From Petrosia ficiformis (lineage: Eukaryota > Porifera > Demospongiae > Haplosclerida > Petrosiidae), in NCBI GenBank assembly GCA_947044365.1, contig OX345645.1:151501-215500 (forward strand): 64,000 bases of DNA, in the 5' to 3' direction. How positions within the stretch are numbered: position 1 is the first letter of the stretch; every line of letters starts with the position of its first letter. A program made the position numbers and the translations under genes. Shown piece after piece: positions 44,429 to 57,238 of the stretch. The notes beneath the pieces are model-generated. The model made no database searches and was not told where the DNA came from. It saw only the letters and a list, made by a program, of their open reading frames with translations.

Positions 44429-47400
44429 ATGAAGAGAGTTAGAGTGAGTTGATTAACTGTTTTTTTAATATTAATCATTAATTATTTATATTAGGATATT
44501 GAAACTGCAATACTTCAGAAGAAGGAAGATGAGGATATCTCAGAAGAGCCTCCATCCGTGGATGGAGAAGTTAATCCCAAGAAGAAGAAAGCTAAACTCT
44601 CTGGCTTGTACAAGCCACCATCACGTGATGAAATACAAGATGTTAGAGAGACAGAAAACTTATTTAAATCTAATCTCATGAAATTACAGGTATGTCGTGT
44701 TATTGTGTGTGTTTTGATTTTATATTTCTAATTAGATTTCGGAGTTGATATCTGAAGTATCTCCTTCAACAAAACTTAAAAGTCAAATTGATAATTTATT
44801 AAAACTACTGAAATGCAAATTAATGGAAATGCCATCTAGTAACAGAGTGAAAGTTAGTATGATTTATACTAACAAACATTTACTTACCTCATCTCTCTCG
44901 CTAATATTCAGTTGAGTAAGTCACTTTCTCTGCTTCCAAGCGATATTAAATATCCACTGGGATTTGTTCCTCATCGTGAGGTCAAAGGTCACTTTCAGTT
45001 TGTTCCTCCCACTACAATTAAGATGGTAGGAAGTTATTTATTAAATACATGTCTCAAGAAACAAGAGAATATTAATTTATCTCTTCATATACCTCAAGTA
45101 AGTGATTGTTCACATGTTACGGTATTTATTTACTTTTATTCAAACAGGAATGTCTTCAACCAAAAGATAATTTAAATTATCGATACTTTCATAAACGAGT
45201 ATTGTATCTCTGTATTATAGCTAGTCACTTAAAGAAAAAAAAGAAATTGTTTTTATCTGTACAGTTCAGTCATGATATGGGCACTCCTCTTTTACCGGTA
45301 CTAATCATTACTCCTAAAGGTAATATTAATTTAAATGACTATATAACATATTAATATTATTAGATTCTTCATTGCGTCATTACACCATTATTCTACATAC
45401 GAGTATTCCTGAAGAATTCTTTCCTTTTGCTAAACTACTTCCAAATAGAAATAATGTCAGACCATCAGCTGTTACTACAAGAGAAGCAGAGGATAGAAAT
45501 AATGATGCTGGTTTGTATGTACATACATACAATTATATACGGGCATACATATAAACATACATGTACATACATACACACATGCATATACATACATGCACAC
45601 ACACACACATATATATAATACATGCAGATCTAGCAGCTACCCCTCGTTATAATTCTGCTCTGTTACTTGAAATGGGATCACGTGAGAGACATATAAATGA
45701 TTTATATATATGTATTCTAAACTGCCCAGCTATCACTGATGCCATACTATTATGTAAGGTTTGGTTGAAACAAAGAGGTTGGGTTAAGGTAATGTTTTCA
45801 ATATATTGTATGAATATAATAATATTTGTTACTATTTATAGTCTTATGGAGATTTTAATGGATTTCATTGTGGAATGTTAATGATGTATTTATTATATCA
45901 TCATAAACTAAATCGTCACATGAGCAGTTATCAAGTTTTTAGAATAATATTACAATTTATTGGTTCGTTGATGTGTTGTGTGTGTGTGTGTGTGTTGTGT
46001 AGTGTGTTATGTGTGTGTTGTGTGTGTGGTTATGTGTGTATGTATCTCTAGCCACTTCAGACTGGTCAACAAAGGGTATATGTATTGCAGATAGGAAAAC
46101 ATATCCATCTTTAGTGAGTTATAATTATTATAAAATTATTTATTGACGTATTTATCAATCTATTTATAGCCGCCAATTCAATTATTTCATGATACATATG
46201 ATGTAGTATTTATTGATTCTAGCGGATTATTGAATCTATTATCTCACATGACATGTGAACAATATAATCAATTAAAACATGAAGCTATACTAAGTCATTC
46301 TTATCTTGATGACTCCACTCATAATGGATTTGAGACTGTATTTCTTAGACCCGTTCCCATGTTACTCAAGTTCGATACTTTATGCAGGTTATGATACTGT
46401 TTTCATATAATGTTTTATATTTAACTTATAACATTATTTCAGGATAACTGTCTCAGAAGAAACCATTAAGGGTTCGTCACTTTTTGATCACATGACATGG
46501 GAAGCCATACTGATGGATAGTGGAGGGTGGGCGTGGCCACTAATTCTTAAAAGGATCATGCCTGTTGTTCGTAAAGGCCTTCAAAAAAGAGTTAATTTGA
46601 TTGGTCAGCAGTCATACAAGCAACAAAGGGTAATTAATGTTGATAGTAGGTGTGGCTTTGTGATGTATTTTATTATCATAGTGGGAAGTGACAGATGCTC
46701 CACCATTAGCACATGACTATCACGTGACACTTGGTATATTATATAATCCAGATGAGATGTTCAATTGTATAACAATGGGCCCACCAGCAGACAGTGATGA
46801 GGTAACAAGATTACTGGTTGTACAAACATAATTATATAATTATATATCTCTATTTGTAGGCGAGTGAGTTTCGATCATTTTGGGGTGAGCGTTCCGAATT
46901 GAGAAGGTTTTCAGATGGAACTATTAATGAAGCTGTTTTATGGACAGGAAGATGGGAGGGAGAGAAACGTACAATCCCTCAACAAATATTAAAACATTTA
47001 TTATGTAGACATGCTAATATACCAACTGAAGGGAATGGAGTACAAACCACACAATCATTACTAGATACAGTATTGAGTAGAGAAGAATACAACACTTCTA
47101 AAGTGTAAGATATCCATTACTACATCCTCATTCTGGTTCCCATACTAATACTTGTATTCCAATATTATAGTAGTACTGATACCATTACTACATCCTCATT
47201 CTGGTTCTCATACTAATATTTGTATTCCATTATTATAATAGTACTGATACCCAATACTACATCCTCATCCTGGCCTGGTTCCCATACTAATATTTGTATT
47301 CCATTATTATAATAGTACTGATACTAATATCTTAAGAACTGGCGAAGAGGAGACAACTAATGTGATGAAATCATATATAGAATTGAGTCGTCAGTTACGT

Positions 47401-49328
47401 CAATTGAAGGGCTTACCACTGGATATAGCAACAGTTCAAGGGGCATCTTCTATTTTTCAACATACAGAGGTATTTTAGTCCTCCGATTATAAATGTGTAT
47501 TTATATTATACCACTTGTAAGGTCTATCCACCACCTCCATGGAGTGGGAAATTATCCACTAAATTAAGAGCCACACCCCCTAAGTACATCCAACCACAAT
47601 GTTTTTATCCATCATGTGATGTTGGTACTTCTTCTTTTGTTCCATGTTTTGAAGGTATGTTGTTAATTACTTGTATTAATTAATTAACCTCTTTCTTCTC
47701 AGTTGTTATTCAATTAGAATCCAGTGGTAAATGGCCTGAAAAAATACCTGCTATACAAAATATTGTGACATCATTTTATGTCACAATATGTCGTACACTC
47801 AGTAACCAATGTCACATACTAACCACACCCACTAAAGACTACTTTGATGTTTTGAAAGTAAGTGATTAATAATTAATTGTCACTTCCTATCTCATTTCCT
47901 GTCTAACATTAAATTTAATTTCCACTTCCTGTTAGGATGGATATGTGTTTCGCATACGTATCTATTATCCTTCCCTTTTATCACTAATGAAAAAAGAAGC
48001 TGATGGAGGGAATGTTTCCATGGCAACAAAATTTACAAATTTAGAACATATGATGGTCACAAGACCTTTAATAACATCATTCTTATCAGGGTAAATTATA
48101 ATTATAAAAATAATTAATTATTATTATGTGTTTAAAGATTACAAAGTCAATACCGTTCATTTGGTCCTGGTACAAGATTATGTAAGAGGTGGGTGTCGGC
48201 TCATCTTCTGACCAATCACATTACTGATGAAATAGTGGAACTATTATCTGCTCATTTATTTTTATGTCCCAAACCTTTCAATGTTCCACAGTAAGATATT
48301 AAAATATTCATTTGTGTTTAGTACTAATAATATTATTTGTAGTTCTCCATCCATTGTGTTTTATCGTTTTCTCTCACTCCTCTTGTCACATGACTGGTCA
48401 CATGATCCACTTGTAGTTAACCTCAATGATGAATTAACAGGTAAATTATATGCCCTGTATCAACACTTAATACACTATCATATTACATAGTTGATGAGAT
48501 ATCGGAGATTAAGAGTAATTTTACTACACAAAGATCTCAATATCCCTCCATGTTCATTGTAACTCCACTTGATCGTATCACTTCACATTGGACTAAAGGT
48601 AGACCTGTTTATCCAGTCTTCAATCGTTTATTACTATTAGCTAAAGAATCCTTGGATGTGATTACAAAACTAATTAATGATACAGATCTGTTCAGTATAG
48701 ACTTGAAGGTACATTAGACAGTGTGTGAATCATTCTATACTCTCTTTCTCTTCACTATAGCAAGTGTTTCGTACCCCACTAACTGACTATAATGTCATTA
48801 TACATATTAATAAACAACATGTGTCTCGTATTAAAGAATCTATTGACCACACCCCTTCTACACACATTTCCTCTCGACTACAGAATCCTAAACACATACC
48901 AATTGTTAACTTTGACCCTGTTGAACAATATGTTCATATTCTTGAGGTATTATAATATCGTTTTATTACAATTTAATTATTTATTCATTAGGATAATTAC
49001 TCTGAGTTTGCATTATTCTTTTATGATAAATATGGAGGACAGGTAATTGGGTTGCTATGGAAACCAAATGCTTTTCAACCACAATCACTCAAAGTTAGTA
49101 TATATATATACATAATTATAAGCTATATCCATAATTTTTATATAGATCAATAAAGCATTTTGTCGAGTACAGGATAGTACACGTGATCAGGTACTGTTCC
49201 TATCATCATCATTCATCATTTATTGTGTTCTTATTTATCAGGTGTTTATACCATCTGTTGATACAATATTAAATGATATTGAAATACTTGGAGAAGATTT
49301 AGTAAAGAATATTGTGAAACAATTTTAA
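44429..49328 (+). CDS. NOL6: Nucleolar protein 6 (Nrap)
   Basis: A gene of about 20 exons or more. It begins with a five-codon exon (MKRVR, 44429-44443) joined to a lysine-rich segment (NPKKKKAKLSGLYKPPSRDE). Family blocks are SLLPSDIKYPLGFVPHREVK, NYRYFHKRVLYLCIIASHLK, LLCKVWLKQRGWVKSYGDFN, GFHCGMLMMYLLYH, FRSFWGERSELRRFSDGTI, EAVLWTGRWEGEKR and GLLWKPNAFQPQSLK. These follow the order of NOL6/Utp22, whose fold contains degenerate nucleotidyltransferase repeats. The protein is part of the UTP-C module of the small-subunit processome in the nucleolus. It is tail-to-tail with LSM6, 36 bp between stops. Confidence 0.95.
47105..47322. repeat. Three-copy 70-bp repeat in a NOL6 intron
   Basis: The phrase ttactacatcctcattctgg followed by tcccatactaatatttgtat and attatagtagtactgatacc is repeated three times. 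The last copy runs into the next NOL6 exon, so the repeat may have supplied its 3' splice site. Confidence 0.8.
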
Positions 49329-49364
49329 CTAAAAATTGAGAATTATAAATGAGTTTTGTTTGTA

Positions 49365-49761
49365 TCATCTTCGACCAGTCTTGGTTGTACTGATGTACAG
49401 TACTGGAACACAGATAGATATAATGATTACAATCACCTGACTATCACATGACTTACCATTATTTCCTCTTATAAATGCATCATCATATTTATTCTTTAAC
49501 TGAAATAAATGATTTAATTAGTAATGATAATTGTTATCTGAGTTGTTACCTGTCCATTTATATATTCCTCAGTTTGTTCCAGTGCAATATTCATATATCC
49601 ATCAAGACAAGCAAGAATACCTGTCACATGATCAGTATGTGATAGATAGGTTTATGTTTATTAAACTCACCCCTGTAATCAACACCAGAAACAAGTTTCA
49701 CAACAACTGGTCCTCCTTTTATATGCTTCAGAAATTCACTAGGAGACCTCTTCTTACTCAT
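49365..49761 (-). CDS. LSM6: U6 snRNA-associated Sm-like protein LSm6
   Basis: Four exons (49671-49761, 49550-49620, 49457-49499, 49365-49402) join in phase to exactly 80 residues, the length of human LSM6. Sm motif 1 is GGPVVVKLVSGVDYRGILAC with LDGYMNIALEQTEE. Sm motif 2 is FIRGNNVLYIST. The protein belongs to the LSm1-7 (mRNA decay) and LSm2-8 (U6 snRNP) rings. Confidence 0.97.
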
Positions 49762-49894
49762 TCCTTCTGACAGTCAGTCTAACACGTGTCTTTCCTCAAC
49801 CCACCCTCTTTATATGGTTACTATGGTAACTAAATCTTCATAATCAAAGAAACCTTAGAACATGCTTAGAAGAACTTCATGATTGGCTTAGGAA
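49762..49894. promoter_or_regulatory. Bidirectional promoter LSM6 / TPR gene with X-box-like motif
   Basis: 133 bp separate the start codons. gttactatggtaac at about 49816-49829 is a perfect dyad (GTTAC-N4-GTAAC) fitting the RFX X-box at all but one position. X-boxes mark ciliary genes in animals; the TPR neighbour would be the more plausible target. Confidence 0.45.
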
Positions 49895-52304
49895 ATGAAT
49901 TCAGATCCTCCAATACTCTCTGATCATAAGAAACAAGATGAAGAGGTCCAACAGTTAACTTCTTTTGGTCACAAGTGTCTTCTCTGTGGTGATCATGAAC
50001 AATCTCTTTTGCATTTCCAGTCAGCTTTGAGTAAATCTACTTCTCCCAGGGAGAAACTTTCATGTCTTTTAAATTCAGGAGGATGTTTAGTAGCACTCAG
50101 TCAGTTTGAAAGGGGTAAAGAAGCTCTTCAAAATGCTCTTGACTTACTTGATCAAGTAAAAGGTGATAGAGAAGACAAAAAAGATGAGGATATTAGAGCA
50201 GACATTTTATACAATCTAGCTGTGGCAACAAAAGGAATGGGTAACATCACCATGGCAACAGATTATTTTAATCAATCCATGGAGTCGTATATAAAAGCCG
50301 GCAACAAAGAAAGTGCTGGTGATGTTCACTGTGTACTCGCATCATATCATAAAGAAACTGGAGAATTAGACAAACAATTAGCTTCTCTTCTCTTAGCTCA
50401 ACAACTTTATGATACAGCAGAGAATAAAGAAAAAGAAGCGCTAACTTGTGCAGATATAGCTACATGTTATCAAAGTTTAGGTCAGATTGAGAAATGTAAG
50501 CAAATGTTAGCTATGTCGAGAATGATGGGACTTACACTAAATGATTCTAAACTACAAGGTAAGTATTCTTAAGGTGTTTTACACATAATGTGCTATAAGG
50601 AATGTTATATATGACTTAGTGTTTCTAGTTTGTGGTCCTATTTTAATAGGTAAATGTGCATTAACGAGTGTACATATGCTGTTTAAAATGTGATCAGGTG
50701 ACTAGTATATATATATATATATAATTATATATATATATGAAAATGTGATTTTAATTAAATCATGATTATATTCTAGTTAGTTATTTTAGACTCTATCCTG
50801 TTTATTTTGTAGACTACAACCTTTATTATTCATTATTATTATTTTGTTTTATTATTATCCATTATCTTCTCTTACTTGTATCTATATAAGTCTCATCACT
50901 AGTTTTACTTTTATGCCCTGATGAAGACATTGTTGAACGTTGGCTCCTTTTCAATAAAGAAATATATAATACTGAGATGTCATTCTACATTCCAATAGGT
51001 CAGTTGTATGCTCAAATTGGTTTGGTATATAGTTCATTGAAGATGTGTCCTGAAGCCATACAGAGTTTTGAGAAAGCACTACCTCTTGTCCGACAAGAAA
51101 AAACTTCTGGAGACAGGAGAAATGTATTAAGACAAGAAGCTGCATTATTACAGAACATTGGAGCTGTTTATAATGAAATGAATCAATATAATGAAGCTAT
51201 TGTATATCACAAGACTGCTGCTAGTATTAATGGTAACACCTTTATTATAATATTAAATGCTAATTGTTATATTTCTCTTTAGGTCAAATCAAATTATATG
51301 AAGCTGAAGCAAAGTGTCTATGTAATTTAGCATTTGCTCAAACACAAGTTCATGATTTCAAATCCGCTACTCACAGCTTCTCGATTGCTCTGAGCAAATC
51401 AGAAATAATCCACAATTCAGTTTTACAGTTTCAGGCATTAGAGGGTCTCGGGTCTGTTTGTTACCATAGCAACCAGCTATCTAAATCTATTAGTTATTTT
51501 GAGCAAGCGTTGAGAGTGTTGGATGAAGTTGGTGAAGAGACTGGTATGGCTAGAGAGAGAGTAATGGAGAAATTGTCTGATGTTACTGAAGCTCAACAAA
51601 CAAATAGCAATAAAGACACATCAAATGAAGTTGATCATACTATAATACCATCATCTTCAGTTGTACATAAACAAGCTAGAGTTAAACAACGTCGTACTAT
51701 TGACTCAAGAGGAAGACAAAACTCTGGTTCAATGTTACATCCACCTCTAACACCCATCCCATTACTTATCACACCACATAATGTGAGATTTACAGAGGGA
51801 GGGGTTATTCCACATGCTTCATTAACTCCTATACATGATAGACACACACCCAGTATCATAGTGACTAGTGAATCTCCTTATAATTCTAGACATCATCGCC
51901 ATGACGATAGTTACACACAAGACTTGAAAGCTTACATTAATTCTTACAGTGATGGATCTCTCCATTCATCTACACTTACTTCCCTCACCAGTGACACTTC
52001 TTCCATACATCTCACGCGCAGTGCCTTCGGAACTAACAAAGTCACATCTTCAGGAATGGTAGGTTCATCGATATCAGCCACACCCCATTCTCCGGATATT
52101 CCTGAAGGCAGCTTAGCTCTTGGGCCAAACACAAAACAATTATTTACTGTACAATCACTAGAGGATTCTACAGGAAGAGGAAAGAGAAAACATCGCACAG
52201 GAAGAATTGTACCAATATCATCTACTTCTCCTTCAATCCCACATGAACCAGAGACACACACAAACATCACTTCTAATAGATCAACTGTATGTATTATATT
52301 ATGA
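49895..52304 (+). CDS. TPR-repeat protein with CaaX-like C-terminus (TTC24-like?)
   Basis: Three exons (49895-50558, 50999-51232, 51283-52304) join in phase to 639 residues. Residues about 20-420 are a TPR solenoid: ADILYNLAVATKGMGNITMA, DIATCYQSLGQIEKCKQML, YAQIGLVYSSLKMCPEAIQS, LQNIGAVYNEMNQYNEAIVY, LEGLGSVCYHSNQLSKSISY. The rest is Ser/Thr/Pro-rich and disordered. The last residues are STVCIIL, a CaaX box that would favour geranylgeranylation. However, the same bases (gtatgt) could be a splice donor. The overall arrangement recalls TTC24 or TTC28-type proteins; I am not sure which. It is tail-to-tail with CACTIN, 99 bp between stops. Confidence 0.85.
50880..50990. other. Intronic hammerhead-like/hairpin motif, relative of the MITE interior
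   Basis: ctgatgaagacattgttgaacgttgg at 50918-50943 has the same layout as ctgaagaagaccttcgggtcgaaacgtt at 43727-43754. It is also preceded by a gtatctatataag / gtatataaatag phrase. It is probably a decayed copy of the same repeat family. Confidence 0.45.
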
Positions 52305-52403
52305 GATGTCGTTTCTTATGATTCATGTTGTATTTCTATTTTTTAATATTTTTTTATTTGTGTTTGTTAATATTGTATGTAATCATATTGCAAGTGTTGT
52401 GTA

Positions 52404-55400
52404 TCATCTTCTATATCGATATCTCTTGAATCGGAACCACAACTGAAGAATGTTATTATTAAACTGACTCTTGAATCCATATTTCCATGAATATTCCCAC
52501 TCACGATTAACTATCTTAAATGCTATGTCCTACAGACAGATAGATAAATAGATGCAAGTGTATGGATGGATAGATGAGTGGATGGTGTTACAAGCAAACA
52601 GATAGACTGAATAGTAGATGGATGGACATACCTCATAAGGTGGACCAGCATGAAACCTAAGTATTGCAAAGTCTGGATTATCATCACAAGGAGTCACAGT
52701 GTATGTTGGAGTGTCTCGTTTATTGATAAGATCAGGAAAGAAAATCTATGGGTAATTGATCATGTGATCATCACATGACTATTGCTATTACATACATTAA
52801 ATTTATAGCCTTGTACTATTTTAGGTGGTGGACTATCTGTATCATAATGTGTTTGATTATACTTGTTCCATTCAAATCCCTATAAACAAAAGGGAAGTAA
52901 ATGACTACTAACTTGTTACCATGGTAACACCCACAGTGTGGACTCGGTTGAAGAATCGAGGTTTCCTTGGTCGGTATTTATCTTGCCAAATATAATTCTA
53001 TAATAGATCATTAGATAATACCACACCCCCTAATTAATATTCACTAAGATACCTGCTGATCTAGAGTTACTTCAGAGTTAAAATTATATTCCTCTTCTGC
53101 TACTCCATCTTCTCCAATCTTACGAGTCATTTCAATATGACTAAACTCATCAACATTCTTTAAAGAAGAGTTTATTAATGAATATTCATCAATGTACGTG
53201 GAGTTTACCTTTCCTCCTGTGAGTATTCTTTGTCTTTCTTTGTTGCGTTTAGTTACATCAGCACTCTCTTCAATAGTATCAACCTGTGTAATACACAAGT
53301 CCTGTCAAATAATGAGGATATAATTCATGAGACTATACCTCTTCGGGAAAGTCAGCTTGTTTTATTAGTTTGGGACTATAATTACCAGTTTCATAGTCAT
53401 CATATGCTATAATAATGTATTGCTAGTAGAATCAAACATTCATATACACACACACATACCTTTCTTTAATAGATCTTCCTCATCAATTAGTGTTCTGTTA
53501 ATACAATAATTATGTATATATTAATTTATTAATAATATATACATACTCTTGACTTGGACCAGCTTCATCATTTGTCTGATCAACAGTATCTTCTTGTTCT
53601 GTTTTTATGTGTTCCAAATCCTTTTCTTCCTCTTCATTATTACGAGACTCTTCTCCTCCTATACTAACAGGAAACAATGGTGTATCTACAATACCAAACT
53701 CTTCTGCTTGCTATGAGAGACACAAGAATAAATAATGGAGGAATGATAGAGTAATAGAGGAATGAAAAAGAGAAGAGGAAGATAGATGGAAAAGAAGGAA
53801 GATACCTCTTGTTTTAATTGAAACAATTTCTTCCTCAGTCTAGCTTGATGTTTATCTCTAAGTCTAGCCTATGATAACCTCTGATAGGGATCATGTAAGT
53901 ATCATGTGACTGTCATACCCTGGCCATGTGAACTTTAAGTTGTTGCAGTGTAGATTCCCACCATGTAACATCTCCTGGATTCTTACTGTTAATACGTTCT
54001 GTGATCTCATCTTCCAGAGCAACAAGTTGACCATACTATAGGTCACATGACACTAAACATCAGATCACATGACATAAAAAAACCTACAGTTTTGCCTTTA
54101 AAAATAGATGATACATCTGCAGAGACAGCCATATTGATTCCTTCTCTCCTCTCCATATCTTTACTGCCTGTAATAATTGCATATAATACCACACCTATAC
54201 GAGTAGACCACACCCACCAGAACTGGACAACTCTAATTTCCTCAGTTTTTGTATTTCATCTTCACATATAATCATCATATCCTAAAGAAATATCAGTATA
54301 GTAACAGACAATGAGTATATCTCCTCATCCTCACACTCATTTAGTACAAGAGAAGGAATTTGGTCCCTTTCTCTCATTAGAGAACTGAGCTATACAAACT
54401 CACTTTCCAAAACTGATAGTGAACTTCCTTTTCAACTTCCAAATATACTTTAATATCTTCGAGAAGATCTTCTAAATCAGATACATTGAGACCCTGTTAT
54501 AACAATAATACACATATTAATATTATACTGATGAGAATGGATTACTATTAACAGAAGATATGGTTCCTGCATTTCAATATCATCATCTGTTGCATTAACA
54601 TATTTAGCCAATAGATCAATTGGTTTAGCTGAGGAGAAATATGAGAAAGGAGGGAGGGATGGAGTAAGGAGAAAAGTAGGATGAGGGAGAGAGGACAGGG
54701 CAACAAAGAAAGGTGTCATACCTCTACCATGTTCAATTCTTATCTTTGATCTTAATTTAGCTTGTTCCAAATGAAACTGTGTATAGAATACATCACACAC
54801 CTCATCACACACACCTCATCACTCACTCATCACACACACCTCATCACACACACCTCATCACTCACTCATCACACACACTCACATAATCTTCCTGCGATTC
54901 CCATTCTTTAAACATATCTGATTCCTTTAATCTCTGCAACAATGTCTAAAATATTACAAAGACTAATAATCTTGTGACATTCATGTGATATACTACATAT
55001 ACCATTTCTTCTTCTCTGGCTTCTCTTTCTTTTTCTCTTTCCTAGAGTGAATATTAATTAGTAGATGATATCAATGAATATATTTATTAAAACGTACAAT
55101 TCTTCTGCTCTTTACTTTCTCTAACTCTCTCTTCATTTCCTCTTGTCTTTTCTTCTCTCTTCTCTCAACTTCAGTTTCTGATAAATTCATTTTCTTAGCC
55201 TGTTGCTCTCGTTTCTATACAAAATCAAGTAATTAATGTTACTAATTTAATATTCATAGTTTTATTATTAATTCATGTACGTTTACCTTAGCCCATACAA
55301 ATTTGTCTAGTAAATGTTGATCACCAAATGGATTATCAGCATTAGTGTATCCCTGAATAATAATAATAATTAATAATAATATAATAATTAATTTATCAAT

Positions 55401-55704
55401 TCATATCCATGGTTACCATCATTTCCTGGTCCCACCCCATTTTTGATCGAAGACGGCGTTCCTTTTCCTCCTTCTTCTTGAGACGACGTGCTCGTTTCTC
55501 TTCAGGAGTTTCAATAGCTTTCATCAACTCTTTGTGTCTCCTATCACGTGACTTACATTATACACAATTACGTAAACATTTGTACATTGCTTACCTTTTC
55601 TCTTCTCTCTCTTTTCTTCCCTCCTTCCTTTCAGCTGGTGAACGAGACCTGGATCTAGATCTTGATCTAGAACGATGTCTGTGCTTCTTCTTAATTTTTA
55701 ACAT
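52404..55704 (-). CDS. CACTIN: Cactin, splicing-associated protein
   Basis: A multi-exon gene. The N-terminus is a short RS domain (KKKHRHRSRSRSRSRSRS) followed by charged helices (EEKRARRLKKKEEKERRLR) and NPFGDQHLLDKFVWAKK. The cactin mid domain includes EPYLLLNGLNVSDLEDLLED and KVYLEVEKEVHYQFWKDMM. The diagnostic C-terminal domain includes PPPKIVQGYKFNIFFPDL, FAILRFHAGPPYEDIAFKI and the terminal LQLWFRFKRYRYRR. Cactin acts in pre-mRNA splicing and sister-chromatid cohesion; it was found as a modulator of the Cactus/IkB pathway. A perfect gttaccatggtaac dyad lies in one intron near 52914. Confidence 0.96.
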
Positions 55705-55840
55705 TTTTTTTGTCCTGAAACTTTCTGAAAGGTGGTAACTCACACACCTCTATATGAAAATATAATTATAATTAATAATTTTAATTAACTTGAATAATTA
55801 ATATTAGCTTGCACTTTTGAGGGTGGGGCTGGTATCTGCA

Positions 55841-56998
55841 ATGTCAACATATGAGTTTCAGTGTGTGAATAATCATTTTCAGGTTACTAGTGATGCTAAT
55901 AAAAGTTTCATAGAGAATGGATTTATTATAGTTAGGTAAGTAACTTATAAATAATGATCATTGAGTAACAAACATATTTACAGAACACTATTAAATAATG
56001 AAGAGCTTGTTAAACTGAGACATAATCTGGAAGATGATGGAGATATTATAAAACATTCATATACTAGAGGTGATGGACATGGAAGAGAAAGTAGAATGTG
56101 TTTATGGAATCATCCAGGAGATGATGTTACTGGTATGATAGGAAGATGTGAGAAGGTTGTGACTACTACTGAAGAGGTGTGTTATACTCATTGTATAATT
56201 ATCTCTCTATACGTTCATTCAGTTACTAGGTGGTGAAGTATATCATTATCATACTAAACTCATAATGAAGGAGGCTCATACTGGAGGATCTTTTGTATGG
56301 CATCAGGACTATGGGTAAAACTAAAAACCTGTAATATACATCATGATCATCTTTTCTCTCTCATTAGTTACTGGTATCAAAATGGGTGCTTATTTCCTGA
56401 TATGGCAACAGTCTTTATTGCTATTGATAAAGCTGATATTGAAAATGGCTGTCTCAAGGTAGTATAGATGTACATATACATGTGTGTATGTAATACATAC
56501 ATATCATATATTAAGGTTTTAAAAGGATCACATAAAGCTGGTCGTATTGAACACAAGAGAGTAGGAGGACAAACAGGTGCTGATATGGAAAGAGTAGAAT
56601 ATTTAATGAAGGTATATAATTTGTTTAACTCAAAGTTATAATAAAGTTCATCTAATTACAGGTACTTCCTCTAGTTGAGGTTGAGCTGGAGGCTGGAGAT
56701 GCTTTATTCTTTCATTGTAATCTCTTGCATCGTAGTGATCAAAATAACAGCGACAGAAAAAGATGGGCATTCCTAATTGCTTACAACATGGCATCAAATA
56801 ATCCAGTTATTGAACATCGTCATCCTTGTTATACACCTCTTAGTAAGGTACATACACACTTCTTATGTGTGATGAACAGACATACATACTCTATTCTTCT
56901 TATATTAATTAAAGGTGCCTAACTCATCTATTGTGGAATGCCACACAAACAGCTTGTCAGGAAAGGATTTTATGGATTCTGGCATTGATAATAGGTAG
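55841..56998 (+). CDS. PhyH-family Fe(II)/2-oxoglutarate dioxygenase, copy 1
   Basis: Seven exons (55841-55935, 55984-56176, 56223-56314, 56368-56458, 56516-56611, 56662-56847, 56915-56998) join in phase to 278 residues. The HxD iron motif is in [36 protein letters not shown] follows, and the distal His/Arg region is [20 protein letters not shown]. This is the phytanoyl-CoA dioxygenase domain; the substrate is not predictable from sequence. It is the head of an inverted three-copy cluster and shares about 40 bp of promoter with copy 3. Confidence 0.92.
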
Positions 56999-57238
56999 TG
57001 ATAATATAGTATAAATATTATCTATGAATGTATGTATTTTATGTAATGCTGTAATGCATTAATTAACATTGAACAATGTGAAATGCTGTTTTTAAAAAGA
57101 ATAATTATATATATTAGCATACTGTTCAAGAATATGGTTTTGTCAAATGCACATCAATATTTCTCACACAATCACACAAAAATAAAAAAGTCTATGCAGT
57201 TATAGCAACTGTTTATTGGAGCAGCATGAGTAAAACCT

